Part shown: one piece after another, positions 21,476 through 29,746 of the stretch
Position numbering within the stretch: position 1 is the stretch's first letter
Layout of the letters: the number at the start of each line of letters is the position of its first letter
Source of the DNA: Bacteroidota bacterium
GTDB lineage: Bacteria > Spirochaetota > Spirochaetia > JABMQR01
Direction: 5' to 3'
NCBI GenBank assembly: GCA_013202335.1
Contig: JABMQR010000256.1
Location: forward strand, 1 to 31,883
Length of the DNA stretch: 31,883 nt
Made by a program: the position numbers and the translations under genes
The notes under the pieces: generated by a model
Seen by the model: the letters and a program-made list of their open reading frames with translations, nothing else
Told to the model about the DNA's origin: nothing
The model's database searches: none

Positions 21476-24157
21476 GTGGATCAGCAAACGTACCAGGAAA
21501 ACCAGAATGAAATTTCATTAAAAGATATTTTACGAATTATCAGAAAAAGAAAATTCTGGCTTATTGCGACATTTATTATTGTTGTAGGGCTTGTTGCAGG
21601 CTATCTGTTCAGAGCGACTCCTATATTTCAGGCTAGTGCAACACTATGGGTTGAACCGACGCAGAGCAGTAGTTCTCTGGAAGATATTTTTTCACTTCAG
21701 GGAGGTACTACCACCACCCGTATTTCTACTGAAGTTGAATTGATAAAAAGCCGTAGGAATATCGAGAAAATCATTGAAGATCTTGATTTGATGGATTATT
21801 ACTCAAGACTCTCCGGATCAAAAAACACTATAAACATTAACAGCCTCATATCATCCATAGCAAGTATGATCTCGGTTTCAACCGTAAAGGATACTAATAT
21901 TGTCCGGATTGCTGTAGAAAATGAGAACCCAAACCTTGCACGGAATATAGCTAATACTCTCTCTTTGGTGTATAACGACATGCTCAAGGAGCTTGCACAG
22001 CAATCGTATACAGTGCGGCGGGAGTTTATTGAGTCCCAGATTGGTACAACAGAGCAGCTGGTACTTGATGCAGAGAATCTGATGAGAGAATTTAAAGAAG
22101 AGAAGGGTATTTATCTCCTTGATGAAGAAGCAAGGCTGCTTCTAGAGAATGTAACCTATTATGAAAAACAGATTAATCCCTATACAATCCAGTTAGATGA
22201 AGCCGAGAGTAAGATAGCTATTGCTTTTGAAACACTTTCTTCATATTCTACATATGGAAAAACACCAGTACTATATAACAAGATTGCACTGGATTCGGAC
22301 GTAAGAAAGCTCCGAGCACAGATGTCATCGGCTAAATTGGAACTTGCCGGTTATCAGGGTACGGTGAATCCGGTTTTGGGGAATGAATCATCCAGACAGG
22401 AAGAGCTGTATATCAACAAAGTACGGTGGGAAAATGATCTAAAACGGGAAATTAAGAGATTAGTTTTTATAAATGAAGAGAATTTAAATTTTTATGTTGA
22501 AAAGGAATTAAATGAATTAGCAGAAGCATATTCCTTGAAATACCTGGCTGAGATAGATATCAGCTATCTGACACAGCTTCGCAACAGATATGAGGAAAAG
22601 ATGATAACCTTGCCGGCGCTGGAGCAGCAGCTGCTGGATCACCAGCGGGATGTTACGGTAAAACAGAACCTGTATATATTGCTTCTTGAGAATTTTGAGG
22701 AAGCAAAAATTGCTGAGGCAGCAGTTACCGGTACTTCTACTATTATTGACCAGGCAGTAACTCCGGTTAACCCTATTAAGCCAAATAAAAAAATGATGCT
22801 GGCAATTGGCGTACTTTTGGGTCTTTTCCTTGGGATTCTTCTGGTCTTTCTTGTGGAAGCATTTGATGATGCAATCCGGGATGAGGAATCAATTCGCAGA
22901 ACTCTGGGACCTGATCTGCCGATACTTGGTCGTATTCCACATCTTCTGTTTGATGAAAACCAGAAATATTCTGAACTCATTGTCTATAATGACCCGACAG
23001 CTCCCCCATCTGAAGCATATAAACTGATATCGACAAATATATTGTACAGTTCTGTAGAGTCGCCGAAAGTTATTAGTATAACCAGTGCTGAGATGGCACA
23101 GGGGAAAACTTCCATACTTGCAAATGCCGGTATAGCTATGGCTCAGAATGGACTCTCTACTCTTTTAGTTGATGCTGATATGCGTAAACCCCGACTTGAA
23201 AAAGCAATGGGCTCAACACGGTCGCAAAATGGTTTGGTCAATCACCTGCTGCAGGATCTGGATCTTGATGATATTATACAGACTCCACTTGATGAACTGC
23301 CCAATTTAAAGCTTTTAGCAGTGGGGCCGTTACCACCAAATCCTACAGCTCTTCTTACATCAGATAAATTCCTGAAGATGCTGGAAACCTTAAGAACGAA
23401 GTTTGACAGGATACTGATAGACCTTCCTCCACTGCTTGCAGCATCTGATGCACTTATTGCTGCACGTGCATCTGATGGTATCGTTATGGTTGTACGTTCG
23501 GGACAATCCTCAAAGTATGGATTGAAGCTTGCAGCGGAAAATATAAGCAATTCAGGTGTTCCGGTTGTGGGTATAGTTATAAATGACATTACCAGGGAAG
23601 ATTCCTATCACTATTATCACTACTACTATTATTACAGTGATACAGGTGAAAAAGTTACGAATAAGAAGAGACGATATAAATCTCAATACAAGAAATCAAC
23701 CAGAAAATATAGAAAAAAAATGTCTGAATCTTTTGGCAAAAAACGAAAAGTTGTAAAGAAACGGGTTTCAACTACTAATGCCGATGAGCTTATTGGTTAT
23801 GAGAAACAAGTAGTCATACAGACAGAGCCCTCACCTGAACAGAAGCCGGATAGTACCAATATCCCTGTTCCTGAAATTGTTTTGGACGAAGTTTCAGTGG
23901 TAGTCGATGAACCCGATTCAATTGATGAAGGTGCTGATGTAAAAGATGTGAGTGAAGAGATTCAGGAGCCGGCAGCAGAAATTCCGGAGTTGCCGGTCGA
24001 AACAAAGAAAACTGAGAAAATTACTTCTCCGAAGGCCGCTAAACGCAGTAAAGGAAAGAGGGAAAAAGTGAAGAGCCCATTTGACTATATAACAGAGTTG
24101 GAGCAGGATGTACTGCAGGAAGAGGATAGTAAGGAGGGGGATGATACCAAAGATTAG
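21476..24157 (+). CDS. Wzz-type chain-length protein fused to BY-kinase, with long C-terminal tail
   Basis: 893 residues from a GTG at 21476, supported by GGGAG 8 bases upstream. Residues about 13-45 are the start of a Wzz domain with membrane helix 1 (KFWLIATFIIVVGLVAGYLF). A long periplasmic coiled-coil part follows (about 50-435), then helix 2 (MMLAIGVLLGLFLGILLVFLVEAF, about 440-463). The tyrosine-kinase domain (about 515-705) has Walker A' SAEMAQGKTS (Lys544), Walker A/B-type LLVDADMRKPR, and ILIDLPPLL. A Tyr cluster at about 711-720 (YHYYHYYYYY) is the autophosphorylation site. It is not at the C-terminus as in usual Wzc proteins: about 170 more residues follow, first very basic, then Pro/Glu/Val-rich. 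It controls polysaccharide length and export. The phosphatase gene follows after 8 bases. Confidence 0.9.
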   Translation: MDQQTYQENQNEISLKDILRIIRKRKFWLIATFIIVVGLVAGYLFRATPIFQASATLWVEPTQSSSSLEDIFSLQGGTTTTRISTEVELIKSRRNIEKIIEDLDLMDYYSRLSGSKNTININSLISSIASMISVSTVKDTNIVRIAVENENPNLARNIANTLSLVYNDMLKELAQQSYTVRREFIESQIGTTEQLVLDAENLMREFKEEKGIYLLDEEARLLLENVTYYEKQINPYTIQLDEAESKIAIAFETLSSYSTYGKTPVLYNKIALDSDVRKLRAQMSSAKLELAGYQGTVNPVLGNESSRQEELYINKVRWENDLKREIKRLVFINEENLNFYVEKELNELAEAYSLKYLAEIDISYLTQLRNRYEEKMITLPALEQQLLDHQRDVTVKQNLYILLLENFEEAKIAEAAVTGTSTIIDQAVTPVNPIKPNKKMMLAIGVLLGLFLGILLVFLVEAFDDAIRDEESIRRTLGPDLPILGRIPHLLFDENQKYSELIVYNDPTAPPSEAYKLISTNILYSSVESPKVISITSAEMAQGKTSILANAGIAMAQNGLSTLLVDADMRKPRLEKAMGSTRSQNGLVNHLLQDLDLDDIIQTPLDELPNLKLLAVGPLPPNPTALLTSDKFLKMLETLRTKFDRILIDLPPLLAASDALIAARASDGIVMVVRSGQSSKYGLKLAAENISNSGVPVVGIVINDITREDSYHYYHYYYYYSDTGEKVTNKKRRYKSQYKKSTRKYRKKMSESFGKKRKVVKKRVSTTNADELIGYEKQVVIQTEPSPEQKPDSTNIPVPEIVLDEVSVVVDEPDSIDEGADVKDVSEEIQEPAAEIPELPVETKKTEKITSPKAAKRSKGKREKVKSPFDYITELEQDVLQEEDSKEGDDTKD

Positions 24158-24165
24158 CCCAATGT

Positions 24166-24795
24166 ATGATAGATATTCATTCACACCTTCTTCCAGGTAT
24201 TGATGACGGAGTTCAAACTGAGGAAGAGGCTAAAAAAATATTATCCCTTTATAAAAGTACAGGAATAACACACATTGTTTGTACCCCGCATCTTGCTAAT
24301 CCCTTTGTTAAAACACGTATCCTAAAAATCAGAGATTCATATACCTGGTTCAGGACTGTTGCCGAGAGTTGCGGAATTGAGGTGATTCTTGGTTCCGAAC
24401 TCTACATTGGCCCGGATAAGGCAAAATTTATCCCATTCCTAAACAAATACTTACTTGTAGAAACTTCTATGCGGGTAGAACCTCTTTTTCTGCTGGATAG
24501 GATTTTTGAATTGCAGCTCAAAGGTTTAACAATAATACTTGCTCATGTTGAGCGTTTTTCATGGCTTTCAGTAACATCTCCTACTGCCTTGAGACTGCGT
24601 GAAATGGGTGTTTATTTTCAGGTAAATATTCAGGGGATTGAGAATGGCGGTGCAGAACAATATATGAAGGAGAATTGGGTCGACTTTATAGCAACAGATA
24701 ACCATGGGACAAGCAGAAGAGCTCCTGTTAATCTCGAAGTTTTTCATGAATATCCTGAAATAATGGCCAGGTCAAAGAGAATTCTCAATCTATAA
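24166..24795 (+). CDS. CpsB/YwqE-type tyrosine-protein phosphatase (PHP fold)
   Basis: 209 residues, slightly shorter than most members (about 250). The N-terminal PHP metal motif is clear (MIDIHSHLLPGIDDG). It is followed by ITHIVCTPHLANPF, VILGSELYI, ILAHVERF and a late FIATDNHGTS motif, all metal-binding stretches of this family. It removes phosphate from the Tyr cluster of the BY-kinase encoded just upstream; the 8-base gap supports that pairing. The start lacks a close ribosome-binding site (AGGAGG lies about 28 bases away), which suggests translational coupling to the kinase gene. Confidence 0.9.
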   Translation: MIDIHSHLLPGIDDGVQTEEEAKKILSLYKSTGITHIVCTPHLANPFVKTRILKIRDSYTWFRTVAESCGIEVILGSELYIGPDKAKFIPFLNKYLLVETSMRVEPLFLLDRIFELQLKGLTIILAHVERFSWLSVTSPTALRLREMGVYFQVNIQGIENGGAEQYMKENWVDFIATDNHGTSRRAPVNLEVFHEYPEIMARSKRILNL

Positions 24796-24864
24796 CGTGA
24801 CTTATTAAGTGATATATGCCATAATATCTCCACTCGCGCACTTTTTTCCTGAGGGGGGATGCGA

Positions 24865-26121
24865 ATGCTCTTAGATGTAACGCTTACTAATTATCGCTCT
24901 GTTAAGGAGACTCAGACTGTCTCTTTTGAGGCTGCAACTGATAAAAGCCTTGATGAACAGCAGCTGATTCCGGTAGATGAGAGGATTGACCTGATTAAGA
25001 TTTCAGCTGTTCTTGGATCGAATGGTTCTGGGAAAAGTGCTGTACTCCGTGCAGTTGAAGGTATTCAATCTTTTGTTCTGGCCGGAGAGAATGAAGCAAA
25101 TCCACTCAGTATTATGACAGGTTCCTCTTTTGCATTTGATAAAGAGTGGTCTTCAAAACCATCCAAAATTACCATCCGATCGATAATTGGTAAAGATGAA
25201 GAGAGCGGGCTGGCAAAGATTTACTGCTATACACTGGAAGCAGACCGGGAAAAGATTCACAAAGAGACACTTTTTGTTCAAATCGGGAGATCAACCCGAC
25301 GAATGTTTGAACGTATTCTGGTAACCCCGGATAAAAAAGGACAAACTCAGAATCAGAAACCACCAGTTTATGCGTTTAGCTGGGGAAAACAGTATTATGG
25401 GGAGAAGAAAAAGCTTGGAAAGAAAGTTACTCAAAATCGTTCCTTCCTCCAAACCGCAGCACTGGCAGACAGTGAATCTGCAGTACCAATGTATGAATGG
25501 TTTAAGAATTCGCTATCGGTTATCCCTTTGGGTCTTTCAACAGTCAGTGAGCAGTTGATTATAAATATTCTTAAGCAAAAACCTTCCTGGAGGAAAAAAA
25601 TAATTGATTTTCTCTGGTGTATGGATTTAATGGATATTCGGGATATCCGTATTGCAGAGAGAGGAACAGAACGGCTTATCTATATACATGGATCTGGAGA
25701 TACTAGATTTGCAAGCTATTTTACAAGTGAATCACTGGGAGTTCGACGTCTTACCCTGATAGCCATAACTTTTATGGAAGCATTTATCGGGAATAAAACG
25801 GTAATCTCAGATGATTTCAGTATCTTTATCCATCCCAGTGTAACCAGACACCTCCTGAATACTTTTATCCGTGGTACCGGTAAAAGCAAATCACAGCTTT
25901 TTATCTCCGGAGTAGATGCTACACTGCTTGATGATAAACTGATTAGAAGAGACGGGATATGGTTTACCACCAAGGGCAGAAGTGGTGGAACGATCTGTTA
26001 TAGCTTGTCTGATTATAAATACCGACAAAAGCATGATGCCTCTGATATGTATATCAATGGTGCTTTCGGAGCACTGCCGATTTTATCTGACTTTATTTTT
26101 GATCCGGGTAAGGAGAGCTAG
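24865..26121 (+). CDS. AAA-family ATPase of a putative AbiL-like pair
   Basis: 418 residues from the ATG at 24865 (GAGGGGGG about 7 bases upstream; an ATG at 24859 is too close to that site). This is a single-domain ABC/SMC-type ATPase of the AAA_15/AAA_21 group: FTLTNYRS-like start (LDVTLTNYRSVKE), Walker A GSNGSGKS (about 51-58), an ABC-signature-like stretch SESLGVRRL, and a Walker B region reading VISDDFSIFIHPSVTRHLL. Relatives have DE.e...LHP there, so the usual catalytic Glu is Asp and the Leu of LHP is Ile. The next gene, RloB-like, begins 4 bases after the stop. Related ATPase-RloB pairs are phage-defence systems such as AbiL. It could also do another regulated-nuclease task. Confidence 0.75.
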   Translation: MLLDVTLTNYRSVKETQTVSFEAATDKSLDEQQLIPVDERIDLIKISAVLGSNGSGKSAVLRAVEGIQSFVLAGENEANPLSIMTGSSFAFDKEWSSKPSKITIRSIIGKDEESGLAKIYCYTLEADREKIHKETLFVQIGRSTRRMFERILVTPDKKGQTQNQKPPVYAFSWGKQYYGEKKKLGKKVTQNRSFLQTAALADSESAVPMYEWFKNSLSVIPLGLSTVSEQLIINILKQKPSWRKKIIDFLWCMDLMDIRDIRIAERGTERLIYIHGSGDTRFASYFTSESLGVRRLTLIAITFMEAFIGNKTVISDDFSIFIHPSVTRHLLNTFIRGTGKSKSQLFISGVDATLLDDKLIRRDGIWFTTKGRSGGTICYSLSDYKYRQKHDASDMYINGAFGALPILSDFIFDPGKES

Positions 26122-26125
26122 TATC

Positions 26126-26788
26126 ATGCCAAGAAAACGAAATTTTAAAGAACCAAGAATGCCTCTGCTTATATTGACTGCCGGGGAAGATGAAGCCCTC
26201 TATTTTTCACAAATGAGATGTGATTGCAGATTTTCAAATATGCAGGTCTTTCAAAAAAATTCAGACAGCAAGTCTCTTGTTGAGATGATTAAGGAAGCCG
26301 GAAAATTGAGGTTGGAACATGGACTTGGGAATGCATGGTGTATTTTCAATCCTCATGATATCGAACTTTCTCCAAAAGAACTGCAGGAGAGCCGTGCACT
26401 TGCAGCAAAAAAACGAGTAGCTCTGGCATATACAAATCCTGGAATTGAATTCTGGTTTTATCTCCATTTTGCAATTCCCGATACGCCATTCAGAAGTAGG
26501 GAAGATGCTTCTGAGGCCTTAAGAAGATATATTCCTGAATACCGATTAGGAACCAGGTTTTTAAAGGATCAAGGTTCTGATTTGTATATGAAGCTGTTTA
26601 CTAATAAAGCACAGGCAGTACTGCATGCAAACAGGTTTAATATGCTTTTTGGGGACAGGGTTGGTATGAGTGGTCCAAGACTGGATTACTCCTGTACTAT
26701 TCCGAAACTATTAAAGGATATTAGTGATGTTTGCGGTAGATGTTTTATCTCAAAAGGGCAAAATGCAGCTGAACTGCAGAAATATTAG
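26126..26788 (+). CDS. RloB-like protein of the AAA ATPase pair
   Basis: 220 residues from the ATG at 26126 with AAGGAGAG about 10 bases upstream. It matches the RloB pattern: an early TAGEDEALYF (Glu21, Asp22, Glu23), then a strand AWCIFNPHDIE (residues 70-80), then VALAYTNPGIEFWFYLHF (98-115) with the conserved SNP.FE.W..LH-like core. RloB-type proteins are thought to have a TOPRIM-like fold and act as nucleases with an ATPase partner. In typical members the middle strand reads vFDxD; here the first Asp is Asn (Asn75) and the next acid is displaced (Asp78). The metal site may thus be altered. The role in defence is inferred from the pair. Confidence 0.75.
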   Translation: MPRKRNFKEPRMPLLILTAGEDEALYFSQMRCDCRFSNMQVFQKNSDSKSLVEMIKEAGKLRLEHGLGNAWCIFNPHDIELSPKELQESRALAAKKRVALAYTNPGIEFWFYLHFAIPDTPFRSREDASEALRRYIPEYRLGTRFLKDQGSDLYMKLFTNKAQAVLHANRFNMLFGDRVGMSGPRLDYSCTIPKLLKDISDVCGRCFISKGQNAAELQKY

Positions 26789-26820
26789 AATTGTTTTGTG
26801 GGAAATAACAGAAAGCTGCC

Positions 26821-26850
26821 TTCCCTCAAATCTATTAATCTTATAGGGAA
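26821..26850. repeat. Inverted repeat between the RloB-like and LuxR genes
   Basis: TTCCCT (26821-26826) and AGGGAA (26845-26850) are 18 bases apart. They may form a weak hairpin or an operator; there is no T-run after the stem. Confidence 0.35.
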
Positions 26851-26905
26851 ATACCAGTACACTTTCCCTTGACCCTATACAATAAAGGTGAATATACTTG
26901 CCACC

Positions 26906-27790
26906 ATGAATTGGAATGGAATTAATCTTGTAATTTATGTCCTCGCCTTTGCAGCAGGCTGCATGAATATATGCCTGTCTGTTATTTTTCATATTCGTAA
27001 AGATTATCCCTGGACGAAATTTTATCTTGTTTTCCAGATCTCAATAACGCTTATTCTGGTGATATATGCTCTTCGTCTCTATGCAAATGTGTTTATTGAG
27101 CAGTACTCACCTGCGCTGCAAACCGTATACACAGCACTTCTTTTTCTGGATATTGCATTTCTCATCTATTTTATTCCCTATTTTAGCAGCTGGGTTGTTG
27201 CATCGCCATGGACAACTGCACTCAAGGTAATATTTATTGTTTTTAGTGGCGTTTTTGTTGCAATAGCCACCCTGGAAATGGTTCTTGGACCTTTTGCAAG
27301 TTTCAGAGCAATTTTGGTGGTAATATTCTTTGGCGTTTTTCTGTTTTCGGTCGTTGTATTAATAAAGAATTTAAAATCCATCAGGGATAAGGATGCACGT
27401 ACCATCAGTACCTCCTTTATCATCCTATCCGGTCTTATGGTTCCCTTTATTATGATAGATGTCTTTTTTACTATACAAGGGTTGGCTACATTACCTATCT
27501 ACTATTTCTGGATATCCTTGATTATTCTCATCTACCTGGTAAACTACTTTGTACATATTCCGGAATCTCCCGGAAACGTAATAGACACCAGGATGCTTAC
27601 TAATTTTCGCATCACTTATCGGGAAAAAGAGATAATTGAGCAGATACAGCTTGGTCTTACCAGTAAAGAGATAGCTGACATGCTCTCGATTTCTGTTAAT
27701 ACGGTTAATAACCATATTGCTAATATTTATACAAAGACTGAGGTTCGAAGCAGGATAGATTTACTTAATCTCCTTAAAGAGCAAAAGTAG
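26906..27790 (+). CDS. Membrane-bound LuxR-family regulator (7TM-like plus HTH)
   Basis: 294 residues from the ATG at 26906; a GTG at 26888 would add six residues and I cannot decide firmly. About seven hydrophobic segments fill residues 5-225 (for example LVIYVLAFAAGCMNICLSVIF, ISITLILVIYALRLY and VIFIVFSGVFVAIATLEMV). The last 60 residues are a LuxR-type HTH: ITYREKEIIEQIQLGLTSKEIADMLSISVNTVNNHIANIYTKTEVRSRIDLLNLL. The 'T.RE.EI...I..G...KEIA..L.IS..TV..H..NI..K' pattern is complete. It should sense a signal at or in the membrane and bind DNA from there. Such proteins are common in spirochaetes. Target genes are unknown; the hydrolase downstream is the nearest candidate. Confidence 0.88.
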   Translation: MNWNGINLVIYVLAFAAGCMNICLSVIFHIRKDYPWTKFYLVFQISITLILVIYALRLYANVFIEQYSPALQTVYTALLFLDIAFLIYFIPYFSSWVVASPWTTALKVIFIVFSGVFVAIATLEMVLGPFASFRAILVVIFFGVFLFSVVVLIKNLKSIRDKDARTISTSFIILSGLMVPFIMIDVFFTIQGLATLPIYYFWISLIILIYLVNYFVHIPESPGNVIDTRMLTNFRITYREKEIIEQIQLGLTSKEIADMLSISVNTVNNHIANIYTKTEVRSRIDLLNLLKEQK

Positions 27791-27855
27791 GAAATGCAGT
27801 CGCTGCTGTGTGACCGACCGGCATACATGCCTATTTCTCATTAGTGTGAAATAAC

Positions 27856-27969
27856 TACCACCTTAACTACACAAATCGTTAACTCTCATCATTTCCCTGT
27901 CGCAGGAGTGGTGGTATCTTTCCTGTAACGTTTGCCGGAATTGAATAATCCGGACTGAGTGGTTACAGG
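27856..27969 (+). promoter_or_regulatory. Structured leader covering the ribosome-binding site of the hydrolase gene
   Basis: Three stems are visible. TACCACC (27856-27862) pairs with GGTGGTA (27910-27916). CCTGTAAC (27922-27929) pairs with GTTACAGG (27962-27969). Inside the second stem, CCGGA (27935-27939) pairs with TCCGG (27949-27953). The end of the second stem overlaps the ribosome-binding region (CAGGGAGG, about 7 bases before the ATG at 27982), so folding would limit translation. This looks like a cis-regulatory RNA but matches no class I recognise. Confidence 0.5.
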
Positions 27970-27981
27970 GAGGCGATATAA

Positions 27982-29232
27982 ATGAGCAGTACCAGTAATG
28001 AATTATATGCATGTATATTTATGGATATGGCTAGAATGTTAGATAAGATAGATTTTCGGCGCCCGAGCTGTTCAGGGGATGTGCCGCTGCTCAGCTATCA
28101 GGATATTGATATCTTTTTTAGGACAGTACAGTCATCCTCAGTGCTCTATCCGCAAGGAGCGCTGTCCCAGGATAACACCATTGAGGAGAACAGGGTGTTT
28201 TCCTACCCGATATTTGTGCCTGCCGGCATATCGGTGAAAAAAAAGGCAGCGAGAAAAAATCAACGGGCATTGATTCTGCTTCACGGCTTGAATGAAAGAC
28301 GATGGGAAAAATACCTGCCCTGGGCGTATAATTTATGTCATGCTACAGGCAGAACGGTAATCCTGTTCCCTATTGCCTACCATGTGAACCGGGCACCGAG
28401 TGTCTGGAGCAATGTTCGCAGTATGATGCCTATTATGAATTTGCGGAAAAGCTCATCCACACATAATTCTGCTATTTCATTTGCAAACGCCGCACTTAGT
28501 CAGAGAATCGATGAAAAGCCGGAAAGATTTATTACCGGGGCATTACAGACGATCAACGATATGGAGCAATTAGTCTATAGAATCAGGAGAGGTCAGGATT
28601 CATTAGTGGCTGAGGATGCCTCCATTCATTTTTTTTCCTACTCAATTGGATGTTCTCTGGCAGAAACATTACTTATGCTTGATGAAGACAGAGAAAATAC
28701 AGATAAACTGTTTAACGAATCCCGGGTCTGCCTGTTTTGCGGTGGTTCTATTCTGGAGTATGCAAATCCAGTATCACGGGCAATACTTGATGCAGATGCA
28801 TTTAGTCGGCTTAATCATTTTTTTGATGAGTTTGGATCATTACAAAAAAAAGGTGTTTTGCTTTCAGATTTAAGAAAGCAGATCCCTGCTGCAGGGATTA
28901 ATATTTTTCCTATTATATCAAGTCTTATGAAGACACAATTTGTGCCTGGATTAAGAAATCGTTATCTAACAGCACTGAAAAAACGTTTTAAGGGATTTAT
29001 GATCTCCACGGATAAGGTGTTTCCTGTAAGTGGACTTCGGAGAACCTGGGAAGATAAAGAGGGGAAATCCCTTATTGCTGTTAACGAATATCCTGGTGCA
29101 CCGGCCAGCAGTCACGAGGTGCCGTTCCCCTTATCCCGTGATGGGGATGAGAACAGAGTAGTGAATGCAGGATTCCTTCAGATATTCTCTGATGCGGTAA
29201 ATTTTCTTGAAAGCCCTGCTGTACAAGTGTAA
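27982..29232 (+). CDS. Alpha/beta hydrolase, unknown substrate
   Basis: 416 residues, cytoplasmic (no signal). The fold signs are an oxyanion HG loop (RALILLHGLNERRWEKYLPWAYNL, about 94-117), a strand TVILFPIAYHVNR, and a nucleophile elbow SIHFFSYSIGCSLAE with Ser221 in S-Y-S-I-G. A late His at 378 (ASSHEVPFP) could complete the triad. The first 90 residues and the helical part 230-330 have no known motif. The start has GGGAGG in good position. It lies behind a structured leader and about 190 bases after the LuxR gene. Its frame continues past the stop into a fragment of another hydrolase. It may be a lipase or esterase; the substrate cannot be inferred. Confidence 0.75.
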   Translation: MSSTSNELYACIFMDMARMLDKIDFRRPSCSGDVPLLSYQDIDIFFRTVQSSSVLYPQGALSQDNTIEENRVFSYPIFVPAGISVKKKAARKNQRALILLHGLNERRWEKYLPWAYNLCHATGRTVILFPIAYHVNRAPSVWSNVRSMMPIMNLRKSSSTHNSAISFANAALSQRIDEKPERFITGALQTINDMEQLVYRIRRGQDSLVAEDASIHFFSYSIGCSLAETLLMLDEDRENTDKLFNESRVCLFCGGSILEYANPVSRAILDADAFSRLNHFFDEFGSLQKKGVLLSDLRKQIPAAGINIFPIISSLMKTQFVPGLRNRYLTALKKRFKGFMISTDKVFPVSGLRRTWEDKEGKSLIAVNEYPGAPASSHEVPFPLSRDGDENRVVNAGFLQIFSDAVNFLESPAVQV

Positions 29233-29367
29233 TGGGTTGGAGAAAGAATTCAGGGTGAAATTCGGCATGTTCATCTGCCGGAAGCGGGGCATCTTATTCC
29301 GTATGATACTCATGAGGAATCCAGAACCAGGGCTGTGAATGAGATGGTACTCTGGTTTGATACGTAG
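29233..29367 (+). pseudogene. C-terminal fragment of another alpha/beta hydrolase, in frame after the stop
   Basis: Directly after the TAA at 29230-29232, the same frame reads WVGERIQGEIRHVHLPEAGH, then LIPYDTHEESRTRAVNEMVLWFDT and a TAG. The segment LPEAGHLIPYD...V...M..WF is the typical end of alpha/beta hydrolases, in which the His of GHLIP is catalytic. The intact gene upstream already has its own C-terminus, so this is the tail of a lost second hydrolase. There is no start codon or ribosome-binding site of its own. Readthrough would add about 44 residues. Confidence 0.75.
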
Positions 29368-29390
29368 AGAAGTATAAATAAAGTTCGGGT

Positions 29391-29690
29391 TTACTGATTC
29401 TTTTTCCTGTTTTTTTCCAAAAAATGGACAATTTCTGCAGCAAGCTCTTTGTTATCAGAATAATTATCATCAGAAAGGTATTTTCGTTCTTTTAGAAGTA
29501 GATAAGGCTCTATCTTCAAGGCATCCGCAATCTCAAGCAATAGTTTGAATGAAGGGGTGTTTTTTCCTATTTCTATTTGTCCAATTGCACTCTTAGAAAC
29601 GTTTACCGCTTCAGCCAGCACTGCCTGCGTATAGTCTATACGCGATCTATAATATTTAATATTTTCAATTAAAATTTTCTGATAATCCAT
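29391..29690 (-). CDS. XRE/Cro-CI family transcriptional regulator
   Basis: 99 residues. The HTH_3 domain spans residues 4-65: ILIENIKYYRSRIDYTQAVLAEAVNVSKSAIGQIEIGKNTPSFKLLLEIADALKIEPYLLL, with the helix-turn-helix TQAVLAEAVNVSKSAIGQIE. The remaining 34 residues are charged, without a peptidase or ligand domain. It is divergent from an unknown gene, with 56 bases between them that contain a 20-bp palindrome. Such small XRE proteins usually repress themselves and the gene facing them; that is inference here. No ribosome-binding site is visible before the ATG, so the mRNA may be leaderless or another start may be used. Confidence 0.9.
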   Translation of the reverse strand: MDYQKILIENIKYYRSRIDYTQAVLAEAVNVSKSAIGQIEIGKNTPSFKLLLEIADALKIEPYLLLKERKYLSDDNYSDNKELAAEIVHFLEKNRKKNQ

Positions 29691-29713
29691 GGAAAAATTG
29701 TAACACCATTGAG

Positions 29714-29733
29714 TAACTATTTAAATTAAGTTA
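29714..29733. promoter_or_regulatory. Possible operator of the XRE regulator
   Basis: TAACT (29714-29718) and AGTTA (29729-29733) are mirror arms separated by 10 AT-rich bases, in the centre of the 56-base divergent spacer. Its size and place fit a dimeric HTH binding site. Confidence 0.4.
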
Positions 29734-29746
29734 AAGTAATCAAAAA

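Noticed and set aside
18890..24795. Complete capsule or O-antigen locus
   Set aside because: No glycosyltransferase, flippase, polymerase or export pore gene is present; only precursor and length-control genes are.
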